35,265 nucleotides of DNA from Bacteroidota bacterium (GTDB taxonomy: Bacteria > Bacteroidota > Bacteroidia > Cytophagales > Cyclobacteriaceae), in the NCBI GenBank assembly GCA_016866385.1, contig VGMU01000025.1:1-35265 (forward strand). Direction: 5' to 3'. A program made the position numbers and the translations under genes. Below the pieces are notes generated by a model. That model saw only the letters and a program-made list of their open reading frames with translations. It had not been told where the DNA came from and did not search any database. The stretch's first letter is position 1. Each line of letters begins with the position of its first letter. This document shows, piece by piece, positions 8,008 to 17,185 of this stretch.

Positions 8008-9246
8008 ATGAAAAACAGATTTCAAGATCTGGCAAGTATCGATGTATACCAAAACAAAAAACAAGTCAAGTGGCTGGTTTTTTTAGTGTCTTTGAGTTTG
8101 GGATTGGGATCAATTTGGTATACCAATCGTTTGGTAGAGGAATTGAAGCAGCGGGAAGGTAGGCAGATCGAATTGTTTTCCTCTGCATTAGAATATGCTG
8201 CTACTACTTCGGAAAACCTCACCTTTATTAATCAGGAGATAATTCAACAAAATTATTCCTTTCCCATCATCATGGTGGATGCGGAAGGAACACCCATTGA
8301 GTTTCGAAATATCAATTTCAGAAAAAATGCTTCTGCGCAAGATTCCACCAAAACCTTGGAAAGAGAATTGGCGGAGATGCAAGAGGAATACGAACCTATC
8401 TTGCTGGAAGAATCTGATATACGGGTGTATTACCGCAATTCTGAGCTATTGACAAATCTCCGCTATTACCCATACATTCAGTTGGGGGTGATCCTTCTGT
8501 TTGGAGGACTAGCCTATGCAGTTTTTAATCAAAGCAAAATCGCTGAGCAAAATCGGGTGTGGGCAGGATTGACTAAAGAAACAGCCCACCAACTGGGGAC
8601 TCCCATCACTTCCTTGATGGCATGGATAGATTACCTGCGTAATTCTCCCGTATGGGATGAAAACAAGGAAATCATACAGGAGATGGACAAGGATGTGGTC
8701 AAGCTTCGTATGGTCACCGAGCGATTTAGTAGTATAGGTAGTACTCCAGTTATCCAGGCAGAAAATGTCTATCAGGTGGTAGAAGAGGCGATCTCTTACC
8801 TTAGGCCAAGAATTTCCACCAAGGTGGAATGGGAAATACATGCCGACTCTAAAGACTTGATGGCCCTGATGAATAAGCCCTTGTTCGAATGGGTCATTGA
8901 AAATGTTTGCAAGAATGCTGTGGATGCGATGAAGGGAAAAGGAGTGATTAGTCTTACCCTGCAACAGGATAGCGACAAGTTTGTCATTTTGGATATCAAG
9001 GACTCGGGGATAGGTATAGAGAAAAAGAATTTTAAAAAAGTATTTACTCCCGGATTTTCCTCTAGAAAGCGCGGTTGGGGTTTGGGATTGACCTTGGCCA
9101 AACGCATCATAGAAGGGTATCATGGCGGAAAGATTTTTGTCAAACAATCTGAATTAGGAAAAGGAAGCACTTTTCGAATTTTATTGTTAGGAACCCTCGA
9201 AGAAGGGTCTAGGTTTGTTACCGAGGGCCTAAGGGAAGGAGAATAG
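8008..9246 (+). CDS. Membrane sensor histidine kinase (orphan, HQ-type H box)
   Basis: With the ATG at 8008 the protein has 412 residues. TM1 is about residues 22-39, an external sensor region runs from 40 to 152, and TM2 is about 153-173. No HAMP domain is visible. The H box is KETAHQLGTPITSL with the phospho-accepting His at 194; the usual acidic residue after His is Gln. The ATPase part has the N box ENVCKNAVDAM, G1 DIKDSGIGI, an F-box-like FTPGFSSRKRG and G2 GWGLGLTLA. The frame is also open from a TTG at 7984. No response regulator gene is nearby. The gene follows the toastrack/ABC operon, so sensing of envelope state is possible but unproven. Confidence 0.9.
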   Translation: MKNRFQDLASIDVYQNKKQVKWLVFLVSLSLGLGSIWYTNRLVEELKQREGRQIELFSSALEYAATTSENLTFINQEIIQQNYSFPIIMVDAEGTPIEFRNINFRKNASAQDSTKTLERELAEMQEEYEPILLEESDIRVYYRNSELLTNLRYYPYIQLGVILLFGGLAYAVFNQSKIAEQNRVWAGLTKETAHQLGTPITSLMAWIDYLRNSPVWDENKEIIQEMDKDVVKLRMVTERFSSIGSTPVIQAENVYQVVEEAISYLRPRISTKVEWEIHADSKDLMALMNKPLFEWVIENVCKNAVDAMKGKGVISLTLQQDSDKFVILDIKDSGIGIEKKNFKKVFTPGFSSRKRGWGLGLTLAKRIIEGYHGGKIFVKQSELGKGSTFRILLLGTLEEGSRFVTEGLREGE

Positions 9247-9368
9247 CCTACCTAATTAAACAAATCCCCTTTGCCTCATAATACCTACCTAAGCATTTTT
9301 AAGCAAGAGCTAGAAAGACCGCAAGGGGGTATTTTGGAGAGATAATCAAGGAGTCGGGCAAATTTACC

Positions 9369-9376
9369 TACCTTTG
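9369..9376 (+). promoter_or_regulatory. -7 promoter element of prfC
   Basis: TACCTTTG matches TAnnTTTG exactly and lies 20 nt before the prfC ATG. No clear TTTG stands 17-20 nt upstream, so this rests on the -7 box and the location only. Confidence 0.45.
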
Positions 9377-9396
9377 TACCCAGATTTTTACAACCC

Positions 9397-10980
9397 ATGA
9401 GTTTGCCTTCAGAAATCAACAAACGCAGAACCTTTGCAATCATCGCCCACCCGGATGCAGGGAAGACTACCCTCACCGAAAAATTACTTCTCTTTGGGGG
9501 GGCTATACAAACTGCGGGCGCTGTCAAATCCAACAAGATCGATACTGCGACCAAGTCGGATTGGATGGAAATTGAAAAGCAGCGTGGGATTTCTGTGGCT
9601 ACTTCTGTCATGGGGTTTGAATACAAGCAGGTTAAAATAAATCTTTTAGATACACCTGGCCACCAGGATTTTGCTGAAGATACCTACCGAACTCTCACTG
9701 CGGTCGATTCGGTCATCATGGTGATCGATTGTGTCAAAGGGGTAGAAATTCAAACCGAAAAACTCATGGAGGTCTGTAGGATGCGAAACACCCCTGTCAT
9801 TTGTTTTATCAATAAATTAGATCGAGAGGGCCGAGATCCTTACGATCTTCTTGACGAAGTCGAATCCAAACTAAATATCAAGGTTCGCCCCCTTTCTTGG
9901 CCTATTGGCATGGGAAAAGGCTTTAAAGGCGTGTATAATCTCTTTGAAAAAAAATTAAATCTTTTTACTCCTTCCCAACGCAAGCTTAGTGACGATAGAC
10001 AAGTATTTGAGGATTTGGGAGACGCTCGCTTGGATACCTTAATTGGTCCAAGCAATGCCCAACAGCTGCGTGAAGATGTGGAATTGATAGAAGGTGTTTA
10101 TCCCGAATTTGAAGTAACTGATTATTTGGATGGCAAGGTGGCACCTGTATTTTTTGGGTCTGCTGTGAACAACTTTGGGGTGAATGAAATGTTGGACACC
10201 TTCATTCAAATTGCTCCTATCCCTCAAAGTAGGGAGACAGATGTGCGGGAGGTGAGTCCTTCTGAAGCCAAGTTTTCTGGTTTTATTTTTAAAATCCATG
10301 CCAACATGGATCCTAACCACCGCAATCGAATTGCATTTTTAAGAATTTGTTCGGGGAAGTTTGAACGGAATAGACCCTACCACCACGTGCGAGGGCCAAA
10401 ACCCTTGCGTTTTTCCAATGTGACCCAATTTATGGCTCAGGATAAAGAAATTATAGATGAGGCTTTTCCTGGAGATATTGTGGGTCTTTACGATACCGGA
10501 AATTTAAAAATTGGAGACACCCTGACAGAGGGAGAAAACATGGTATTTACAGGGATCCCAAGTTTTTCCCCTGAGATTTTTAGGGAAGTGGTCAATAAGG
10601 ACGCCATGAAAACCAAGCAATTGGAAAAAGGACTCAGGCAACTTATGGAAGAAGGGGTGGCCCAGTTGTTTACCTTTGATATGGGAGCAAGGAAAGTGGT
10701 GGGCACGGTAGGTCAACTTCAGTTTGAAGTTATTCAGTTTAGGCTGAAAAATGAATACAATGCCACCGTGGAATTCCACCCCATGAATTTGTACAAGGCC
10801 TGTTGGATTTCATGCAAGGATAAGAAGCAATTGGATGAGTTTGTCCGCTCAAAAAACCGTTACATCGCTAGAGACAAAGACGAAAAATTGGTCTTTATGG
10901 CCGAATCCAAATCTTGGTTACAAATGGTTCAAGACAATTATCCAGAAATCGAATTTCATTTTACCTCGGAGTTAAACTAG
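9397..10980 (+). CDS. prfC: Peptide chain release factor 3
   Basis: RF3 is the translational GTPase that removes RF1 and RF2 from the ribosome after peptide release. The 527-aa length is normal. G1 AHPDAGKTT is at residues 17-25, the switch I region contains [13 protein letters not shown]3 DTPGHQDF starts at 85, and G4 NKLD is at 139-142. The RF3-specific C-terminal domains are complete, with [14 protein letters not shown] and [10 protein letters not shown]-like [12 protein letters not shown]. The gene stands alone with its own promoter candidate and is convergent with ade. No hairpin terminator is evident in the 172-nt gap. Confidence 0.96.
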   Translation: MSLPSEINKRRTFAIIAHPDAGKTTLTEKLLLFGGAIQTAGAVKSNKIDTATKSDWMEIEKQRGISVATSVMGFEYKQVKINLLDTPGHQDFAEDTYRTLTAVDSVIMVIDCVKGVEIQTEKLMEVCRMRNTPVICFINKLDREGRDPYDLLDEVESKLNIKVRPLSWPIGMGKGFKGVYNLFEKKLNLFTPSQRKLSDDRQVFEDLGDARLDTLIGPSNAQQLREDVELIEGVYPEFEVTDYLDGKVAPVFFGSAVNNFGVNEMLDTFIQIAPIPQSRETDVREVSPSEAKFSGFIFKIHANMDPNHRNRIAFLRICSGKFERNRPYHHVRGPKPLRFSNVTQFMAQDKEIIDEAFPGDIVGLYDTGNLKIGDTLTEGENMVFTGIPSFSPEIFREVVNKDAMKTKQLEKGLRQLMEEGVAQLFTFDMGARKVVGTVGQLQFEVIQFRLKNEYNATVEFHPMNLYKACWISCKDKKQLDEFVRSKNRYIARDKDEKLVFMAESKSWLQMVQDNYPEIEFHFTSELN

Positions 10981-11152
10981 AAATAGGGCAACTACAGTTT
11001 TTTTTCTAATTCATTCAATGATTCGAGGGGATTATTCCTGAATTGCTTTATAAGCAGGAGCTTTCCATTTTTAAATTGTTCAAAACAGTTCTTCTCTACA
11101 ATTTACCTTGGGTTACAAATCTTATTTTTTAGGTGATTTAAGATTTAAAGAA

Positions 11153-12775
11153 TTAGATAAAAACTTCCGTAAACGTAAATTTTTCCCCATCAAAAAGACC
11201 TTTATCGCTAAGTTTTAGATTTGGAATCACCAACAATGCCATAAAACTTAAGGTCATGTAGGGAGATTGTAATTGGGAGCCCATGGATTTGGCCAGTTGG
11301 TCCAATCGGGTGTAGGCCTCCGCTACTTGGTATCCGTCCTCTACACTCATGATACCTCCCACAGGAAGCGGGAGCACCTCTTTCTGTGTTCCACATACTG
11401 CAGCTATTCCACCTTTTGCCTGGATCACCAAGTTGATCGCGGTACAGAGGGATTCGTCGTCTACGCCTACAGCAAGAATATTATGGGAATCATGGCCTAC
11501 CGAGGAGGCAATGGCTCCACGCTTCAAGCCAAAGTTTTTTACAAATGCGACTGCTGCTGGAGCCTCTTGGTACCGATTGACTACGGTGATTTTGAGAATA
11601 TCCTGTTCTATGTCAGGCAGGGCGATTCCTTGTTCCACAAGTATCTTTGCGCTAAGTGCTGGGGTGATCAACTGTCCATCTATTGCCTCTATGACACGCA
11701 CTTTGGTCCCTTTCGCAGGAAGTTGAAAATCCGTTGGCTTTTTAAGGGTAGTGGAAAAACAATTGATGACTTCATTTTTGATGCTTGGAATGAGGCTTTT
11801 TCTATTTTCTGCTACCTTTTGACCTTGGATGTAGGTAGCGAGGACTTCAAAATTTTCTAAGTCTTTTATCAAAATAAAATCTGCGCTGTCCCCTTCCCGC
11901 ACTTGTCCTAGGGGCAAAGAATAATGAAGAATGGGATTGATGCAGGCTGCTCGAAGGACATCATACAGGTTTTTGCCCAAGGCTATGGCCCTAGCCACGA
12001 GTTCGTTGATGTGGCCTAGGGCAAGGCTATCAGGATGCTTGTCGTCCGAGCAAAAGAAAATCATCTCGGGGTAGCTATCGATCAGGTCGATTAAGGCGTC
12101 GAAGTTTTTGGCAGCCGAGCCTTCCCGAATTGCAATTTTCATTCCTAACTTGATTTTCTCTAAAGCCTCTTCGTAGGTAAAGCATTCGTGATCGGTACTG
12201 GGGCCTGCGATAGCGTATTTTTCGGCCAGCTCCCCTCTCAGCCCTGGGGCATGACCATCTACAGGTTTTCCATGCCGCAAAGAGGCCTGAATTTTAGCCA
12301 TAACTACAGGGTCTCGCTGCACAGTACCGGGCCAATTCATCATTTCTGCTAGGTACCAAATATCAGGTCTAGCCATAAGTTCCTCAATTTCTGCAGTGGA
12401 AATCTCTGCCCCAGCTGTCTCGAAGGATGTTGCAGGTACGCAAGAGGGCGCTCCAAAATAAAAATGAAAGGGTACCTGCTTTCCATTTGCTATCATGTAG
12501 TCTATGCCATCCATCCCGCATACATTGGCAATCTCGTGGGGATCCGATACGGAAGCTACCGTACCATGTACCACAGCCAAGCGAGCAAATTCCGAGGGAA
12601 CCAGCATGGAGGATTCCACATGCACATGAGCATCGATAAAGCCTGGGAGCAGAAAGGGAAGATCCTCCCCTGAGACTATCTCTCGAATACGTACAATCTT
12701 TTGCTGAGATACTTCCAATTCAATGGGATAAATTCGTCTCTGCTGCAGATCGATAAAATTGGCTTGGAGGTTCAT
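11153..12775 (-). CDS. ade: Adenine deaminase
   Basis: This amidohydrolase-family enzyme converts adenine to hypoxanthine and ammonia in purine salvage; its product is the substrate of Hpt encoded at 749-1288. Metal-binding HVH is at residues 50-52 in LPGFIDAHVHVESSM, the family's signature. Further conserved parts are GAPSCVPATSFETAG, VDGHAPGL, STDHECFTYEEA, FCSDDKHPD and, in the C-terminal domain, SSVGHDSHNI and LPLPVGGIMS. The 540-aa length fits bacterial AdeC. The gene is monocistronic, convergent with prfC and divergent from cmk. Confidence 0.96.
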   Translation of the reverse strand: MNLQANFIDLQQRRIYPIELEVSQQKIVRIREIVSGEDLPFLLPGFIDAHVHVESSMLVPSEFARLAVVHGTVASVSDPHEIANVCGMDGIDYMIANGKQVPFHFYFGAPSCVPATSFETAGAEISTAEIEELMARPDIWYLAEMMNWPGTVQRDPVVMAKIQASLRHGKPVDGHAPGLRGELAEKYAIAGPSTDHECFTYEEALEKIKLGMKIAIREGSAAKNFDALIDLIDSYPEMIFFCSDDKHPDSLALGHINELVARAIALGKNLYDVLRAACINPILHYSLPLGQVREGDSADFILIKDLENFEVLATYIQGQKVAENRKSLIPSIKNEVINCFSTTLKKPTDFQLPAKGTKVRVIEAIDGQLITPALSAKILVEQGIALPDIEQDILKITVVNRYQEAPAAVAFVKNFGLKRGAIASSVGHDSHNILAVGVDDESLCTAINLVIQAKGGIAAVCGTQKEVLPLPVGGIMSVEDGYQVAEAYTRLDQLAKSMGSQLQSPYMTLSFMALLVIPNLKLSDKGLFDGEKFTFTEVFI

Positions 12776-12838
12776 TTTAAACTAATTAGGGAATAATCGG
12801 CCAGAAAAAGAATTCCTAAAGGAAGTACATCCTTTCCA

Positions 12839-12867
12839 TTTGATAACCGTTAAAACTACTATATTTG
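12839..12867 (+). promoter_or_regulatory. Promoter of cmk-ispH
   Basis: -33 box TTTG at 12839-12842 and -7 box TATATTTG at 12860-12867 (exact TAnnTTTG) are separated by 17 nt. Transcription would start near 12874. The only upstream in-frame start (TTG at 12840) lies inside the -33 box, so the ATG at 12903 is the cmk start. Confidence 0.7.
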
Positions 12868-12902
12868 CTCCAATTAAGGCAGGAAATCAAGATAGGATTT
12901 TG

Positions 12903-13583
12903 ATGAATAAAATTGTCATCGCCATTGATGGGTATTCGGGATGTGGAAAAAGCTCGACGGCAAAGGAAGTAGCCAGACAATTGGGATACATCTATATTGA
13001 TTCGGGAGCCATGTACCGAGCTGCAGCCTTACATTTTTTGAATGAAGGACTTTCCTTGAGCAATCCCAAGGATGTGGCCAAAGGCTTGAGCACCTTAGAG
13101 ATTACTTTTCAAACCAACCCTAGCACCTTGCGTCAAGAAACTTTCCTCAACGGCAAAAATGTAGAGGAAGAAATTAGAACCATGCGCGTTTCTGAACGTG
13201 TAAGTGAAGTAGCCCGTATCAAAGAGATCCGACAGGCGATGGTTGCCCAGCAACAAGAATTGGGGAAAAATAAGGGGGTCGTTATGGACGGTAGAGATAT
13301 TGCTTCTGTAGTTTTCCCAGATGCGGCCTTAAAAATATTTATGACTGCCGATGTAGACACTCGTGCGAATAGACGGCAGCTAGAATTACGACAAAAAGGA
13401 GAAGAGGTGAATGTGGAGGAAATCAAGTTAAATTTGGTTGAGCGTGACCTAATGGATTCTTCTCGTGTAGAAAGTCCTCTAATAAAGGTTGCCGATGCCA
13501 TAGAAATAGATACTACTTCCCTTTCTTTTGAACAACAAGTCGGCAAGATTATTGCACATGCTCAAAAAGTAATGTTTAATTAA
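12903..13583 (+). CDS. cmk: Cytidylate kinase
   Basis: Cmk phosphorylates CMP and dCMP to the diphosphates, feeding CTP and, through ribonucleotide reductase, dCTP pools. From the ATG at 12903 the protein is 226 aa, the usual size. The P-loop GYSGCGKSS is at residues 10-18, followed by YIDSGAMYRAAAL (CMP site), VVMDGRDIASVVFPDA (the conserved GRDI segment) and ERDLMDSSR near the end. The reading frame is open further upstream to a TTG at 12840, but that extension overlaps the promoter and adds residues without homology in the family as I know it. ispH follows after 6 nt. Confidence 0.95.
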   Translation: MNKIVIAIDGYSGCGKSSTAKEVARQLGYIYIDSGAMYRAAALHFLNEGLSLSNPKDVAKGLSTLEITFQTNPSTLRQETFLNGKNVEEEIRTMRVSERVSEVARIKEIRQAMVAQQQELGKNKGVVMDGRDIASVVFPDAALKIFMTADVDTRANRRQLELRQKGEEVNVEEIKLNLVERDLMDSSRVESPLIKVADAIEIDTTSLSFEQQVGKIIAHAQKVMFN

Positions 13584-13589
13584 TTCCCC

Positions 13590-14486
13590 ATGCAGATTAC
13601 TATAGATAAAAATTCAGGCTATTGTTTTGGAGTAGAATTTGCCATCAAGATGGCAGAGGATGAGATGGAAAATCAGGATACCCTGTATTGCCTGGGAGAT
13701 ATCGTGCACAATGACATGGAGGTAAAGCGGTTGCGGGAAAAAGGACTTGTAGTTATTGATAGAGAACAACTTCAAGAACTGAGCAACTGTAAAGTCCTGA
13801 TTCGAGCTCATGGGGAACCTCCAGAGACTTACAAACTAGCCATTGAAAATAACATTGAATTGATCGATGCTTCCTGTCCCGTGGTGTTGAAGCTTCAGCA
13901 TCGAGTCAAAAATGCCTTTGATAAAATGGAAAGAGAAAATGGGCAAATTGTTATTTATGGAAAAAAGGGTCATGCAGAAGTTATTGGCTTAACTGGACAA
14001 ACCTTGGAAAAGGCCATTGTGGTAATGGAAGATGCAGATTTAGAAAAGATTGATTACCAGCGCCCCGTGACCCTTTTCAGCCAAACCACCAAGAGCACGA
14101 AAGGATTTTATGCACTTTCTGAAAAAATTGAAAAAAGAATAAAAGAGGCGAAAGGGGAATTGAATGAGTTGGATTTCAATTCCAACGATTCTATATGCAG
14201 ACAAGTGTCAAATCGCGAACCCCAATTGCAGCGATTTGCTCAGGAAAATGACGTGATCCTTTTTGTGTCTGGAAAGAAAAGTTCCAACGGAAAAGCGCTT
14301 TATCAGGTATGTCTGGCTGAAAATCCTAGAAGTTACTTCATAGAAAATGAACTAGAGGTGGAGCAAGATTGGTTTCAAAAGGCTGATAAAGTAGGTATTT
14401 GTGGCGCTACATCTACACCTATGTGGCTGATGGAGCAGGTACAATCTTATGTCTTAGGATTAGAAATTGAAGAGCTTCAAGACTAA
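13590..14486 (+). CDS. ispH: 4-hydroxy-3-methylbut-2-enyl diphosphate reductase
   Basis: IspH is the last enzyme of the MEP pathway and makes IPP and DMAPP using a [4Fe-4S] cluster. The three cluster cysteines are visible: Cys12 in GYCFGV, Cys96 in DASCPVV and Cys203 in SICRQVSNRE. The substrate-binding IRAHGEPPE and TLFSQTTKST are present. The length, 298 aa, is normal. It lies 6 nt after cmk. The IPP/DMAPP it makes would feed the polyprenyl synthase at 29654-30640. The stop codon overlaps an AT-only inverted repeat. Confidence 0.95.
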   Translation: MQITIDKNSGYCFGVEFAIKMAEDEMENQDTLYCLGDIVHNDMEVKRLREKGLVVIDREQLQELSNCKVLIRAHGEPPETYKLAIENNIELIDASCPVVLKLQHRVKNAFDKMERENGQIVIYGKKGHAEVIGLTGQTLEKAIVVMEDADLEKIDYQRPVTLFSQTTKSTKGFYALSEKIEKRIKEAKGELNELDFNSNDSICRQVSNREPQLQRFAQENDVILFVSGKKSSNGKALYQVCLAENPRSYFIENELEVEQDWFQKADKVGICGATSTPMWLMEQVQSYVLGLEIEELQD

Positions 14487-14575
14487 ATTTTTAGCTGCTC
14501 TCCGGGGATAAAAATTTTATTTAAAAAGAGAGAAGAATTAAAATAAAAACTCCTGCTTTAAGTAAGGTTTTTTCT

Positions 14576-14583
14576 TAGATTTG
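14576..14583 (+). promoter_or_regulatory. -7 promoter element of the nqr operon
   Basis: TAGATTTG matches TAnnTTTG exactly, 34 nt before the nqrA ATG. The upstream TTTA at 14557-14560 is only a partial -33 match with a short spacer of 15 nt. Confidence 0.5.
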
Positions 14584-14617
14584 TGCCGTTTTTAAAGGCT
14601 CATTGTAAATCACACCT

Positions 14618-15967
14618 ATGTCAATAATAGTGAAGCTAAAAAAGGGTTTTGATCTGAACTTAGCAGGCAAGGCCCCTTTGGAACTACTTCAAGTAGCCTC
14701 GTCCTCCACCTTCGCTCTCAAACCTGCAGATTTTCCTGGAATACAGCGTCCAAAAGTACTTGTTAACGAAGGCGATACAGTAAAGGCAGGAACCCCTCTT
14801 TTACTGGACAAGGCCATGGACCAAGTCCTATATGCGTCTCCTGTGTCCGGAGAAGTAGTAGAGATCAAGAGAGGGGAGAAGCGGAAATTGCTTGAAATAA
14901 AAATTCTTGCAGATAAAAAAATTACCCACGAAAAGGGAACTCCCATAGATCTTTCTCAAAATAGAGAATCTATTGTTGCCCAATTGGCTGCTTCAGGGAC
15001 ATGGCCCCATATCATTCAGAGGCCTTACGGGATTGTAGCCAATCCTACCGATGTACCCAAAGCCATATTTATTTCGGCTTTTGATTCACATCCTTTAGCT
15101 GCAGAGGTAAACTTTCTACTTCAAGGGGAAGAGAGATATTTTCAAGCGGGAATTGATGCCCTTGCAAAATTGACTACTGGGAAGGTTCATTTGAATGTGG
15201 ACGGATCCAAGGCAGTCCCCGAGCTTTTCTCTTCAATAAAGCAGGTACAACTCAATCAATTCTCTGGTCCTCATCCGGCTGGAAACGTAGGGGTACAAAT
15301 CCATCATTTAGATCCTATCAATAAGGGAGAAATTGCATGGACTGTTTCCCCTTTTGGTGTTGCACAAATTGGGAAATATGTAATTGAAGGGATTTACGAT
15401 GCCTCTAAAATGGTCGCCTTGACTGGTTCTGAGTTGAACCAAAGAGGATATGTAAAGACTTATACTGGAGCCCAAGTGACCCCTTTTCTGAAAGACAATA
15501 CTCAGGCTGCCCATATTCGAGTAATTTCAGGCAATGTGCTTACTGGAGAAAATGTAGGTGCTGAGGGATACCTTGGATTTTACCACAGCCAATTGACCGT
15601 GATTCCCGAAGGGGAGTACGAAGAATTTTTAGGTTGGTTAAAGCCAAGTGCTTCCAAACTCAGCTTTCATAAAGCCATAGGCATGTTTTCCTTCCTAAAC
15701 CGAGGCGAATTTAAGGTAGATACCAATACCCATGGGGAAGAAAGACCATTTGTGGTGTCTGGGGTATTTGAAAAAGTCCTTCCTATGGATATTCTTCCCA
15801 CCTATTTGTTTAAAGCCATCATCACGGAGGACTTTGATGAAATGGAGGAGTTGGGATTGTATGAGGTGATTGAAGAAGACGTAGCCTTGTGTGAATTTGT
15901 AGATCCTTCCAAAAATGAACTACAGCAATTGGTACGTCAAGGAATTGAATTATTAATGTATAGTTGA
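14618..15967 (+). CDS. nqrA: Na+-translocating NADH:quinone reductase subunit A
   Basis: NqrA is the peripheral cytoplasmic subunit of the respiratory sodium pump and takes part in quinone binding. The N-terminus IIVKLKKGFDLNLAGKAP is the family's start (KGxDxxxxGxP), and DFPGIQRPKVLVNEGDTVKAGTPLL is the barrel-sandwich-like segment typical of NqrA and RnfC. The middle has TWPHIIQRPYG.VA and LNQFSGPHPAGNVG-type sequence (GPHPAGNVGVQIHHLDP). The 449-aa length is normal. It is the first gene of nqrABCDE; nqrB begins 3 nt after the stop. Confidence 0.96.
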   Translation: MSIIVKLKKGFDLNLAGKAPLELLQVASSSTFALKPADFPGIQRPKVLVNEGDTVKAGTPLLLDKAMDQVLYASPVSGEVVEIKRGEKRKLLEIKILADKKITHEKGTPIDLSQNRESIVAQLAASGTWPHIIQRPYGIVANPTDVPKAIFISAFDSHPLAAEVNFLLQGEERYFQAGIDALAKLTTGKVHLNVDGSKAVPELFSSIKQVQLNQFSGPHPAGNVGVQIHHLDPINKGEIAWTVSPFGVAQIGKYVIEGIYDASKMVALTGSELNQRGYVKTYTGAQVTPFLKDNTQAAHIRVISGNVLTGENVGAEGYLGFYHSQLTVIPEGEYEEFLGWLKPSASKLSFHKAIGMFSFLNRGEFKVDTNTHGEERPFVVSGVFEKVLPMDILPTYLFKAIITEDFDEMEELGLYEVIEEDVALCEFVDPSKNELQQLVRQGIELLMYS

Positions 15968-15970
15968 CAT

Positions 15971-17185
15971 ATGAAGTTAATACAAAAACTTTTCGATGGG
16001 ATCAAGCCTAACTTCCAAAAGGGAGCGAAATGGGAAAAATTCCATACCCTTTATGAAGGCCATAGAACTATTGTTTTTGCTCCCGATTTGGTTACCAAGT
16101 CAAAAGGAGCTCAAATAAAAGACGCAACAGATTTGAAGCGCGTGATGATCACGGTAGTGATTGCCATGATTCCTGCGCTTTTGTTTGGTATCTTAAACAT
16201 TGGACACCAGCATTTTATCGCTACAGGAGAAACAGGTACTTTTCTAGACAAAGCCATTTTTGGTGCCATGTCTGTTCTACCTATTTTGATAGTTTCATAT
16301 GCGGTTGGATTGGCAACTGAATTTACTTTTTGCGTGATTCGTAACCACCCCATTTCGGAAGGTTACTTGGTTACAGGAATGTTAATTGCATTGGTTATGC
16401 CTCCTTACATTCCGCTGTGGCAGGTAGCCTTGGCTACCATATTCGCAGTGGTGATAGGGAAGGAAGTTTTTGGAGGAACGGGGATGAACATTCTCAATGT
16501 TGCCATGACCGCTAGAGCTTTCTTGTATTTTGCTTATCCGGCACAGATTTCAGGAGATTTGGTATGGACTTCTTTGGCAGATAAACCTGCTGTGGACGGA
16601 TTTTCTGGAGCCACTGCCCTTGCCGTCGCTTACAATTCAAGTATTGATGGGACTCCTGTGGTAGATGCCTTGTCCAAGCACAATGCGGCTATGGGAGCTG
16701 ATTATAGCTTCATGAGCATGTTTATGGGCTGGATTCCTGGATCCATTGGAGAAACATCCACCCTGATGGCTTTGATTGGTGCTGTAATCCTAGTGGCTAC
16801 AGGAGTGGCCAGCTGGAAAATTATTGTGGGAGGATTTGGTGGTGCATATGCCATGGGTCTTGTTATGAATGCATTCGCAGGAAATGGATTGGATGTAAAT
16901 CAATTTATGGCCATGCCAGCGCACTACCATTTGGTGATGGGAGGTTTGGCTTTTGGTGTGGTATTTATGGCCACAGATCCGGTGTCTGCAGCGCAAACGG
17001 AGCTTGGTAAGTGGATTTATGGAATTCTCATTGGAGTATTTACAGTGATTATTCGTGTGACTAATCCAGCCTATCCTGAGGGAATTATGCTAGCGGTGCT
17101 CTTTATGAATGTCGTGGCTCCGTTGATTGATCATTATGTAGTAAAAGCTAACAAAAAAAGGAGGTTACAACGTGCAACAGTCTAA
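15971..17185 (+). CDS. nqrB: Na+-translocating NADH:quinone reductase subunit B
   Basis: NqrB is an integral membrane subunit that holds covalent FMN and the Na+ channel. The protein has 404 residues, many hydrophobic helices, and the FMN-attachment motif SGATALAVAY in which the Thr is the expected phosphoester site. NHPISEGYLVTGMLIALVMPP and GGTGMNILNVAMTARAFLYFAYP are strongly conserved NqrB/RnfD segments. It starts 3 nt after nqrA and its end overlaps nqrC by 14 nt. The Shine-Dalgarno of nqrC lies inside its last codons. Confidence 0.96.
   Translation: MKLIQKLFDGIKPNFQKGAKWEKFHTLYEGHRTIVFAPDLVTKSKGAQIKDATDLKRVMITVVIAMIPALLFGILNIGHQHFIATGETGTFLDKAIFGAMSVLPILIVSYAVGLATEFTFCVIRNHPISEGYLVTGMLIALVMPPYIPLWQVALATIFAVVIGKEVFGGTGMNILNVAMTARAFLYFAYPAQISGDLVWTSLADKPAVDGFSGATALAVAYNSSIDGTPVVDALSKHNAAMGADYSFMSMFMGWIPGSIGETSTLMALIGAVILVATGVASWKIIVGGFGGAYAMGLVMNAFAGNGLDVNQFMAMPAHYHLVMGGLAFGVVFMATDPVSAAQTELGKWIYGILIGVFTVIIRVTNPAYPEGIMLAVLFMNVVAPLIDHYVVKANKKRRLQRATV
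17159..17171 (+). promoter_or_regulatory. Ribosome binding site of nqrC
   Basis: AGGAGG at 17159-17164, 7 nt before the GTG at 17172, is a perfect Shine-Dalgarno sequence. That is unusual in Bacteroidetes, and it settles the GTG as start. Confidence 0.75.

Noticed and set aside
8509-9147. 212-aa antisense open frame inside the histidine kinase gene
   Set aside because: It lies wholly opposite a gene with full kinase motifs, is rich in rare residue mixes typical of shadow frames, and has no recognisable domain.
9285-9626. 113-aa minus-strand frame crossing the start of prfC
   Set aside because: It overlaps the prfC promoter and G1 region and has no family features.
11273-11860. 195-aa plus-strand open frame inside ade
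   Set aside because: It is the antisense shadow of the conserved adenine deaminase and shows no protein-like domain or promoter.
12851-12858. Possible minus-strand -7 box for ade (TAGTTTTA)
   Set aside because: It matches only seven of eight bases, has no partner -33 box, and overlaps the strong cmk promoter.
14485-14517. 9-bp inverted repeat (AAATTTTTA and TAAAAATTT) at the ispH stop, considered as a terminator
   Set aside because: The stem is all A/T with a 15-nt loop and only a short T stretch follows, so it is too weak to call; transcription of ispH may still end here.
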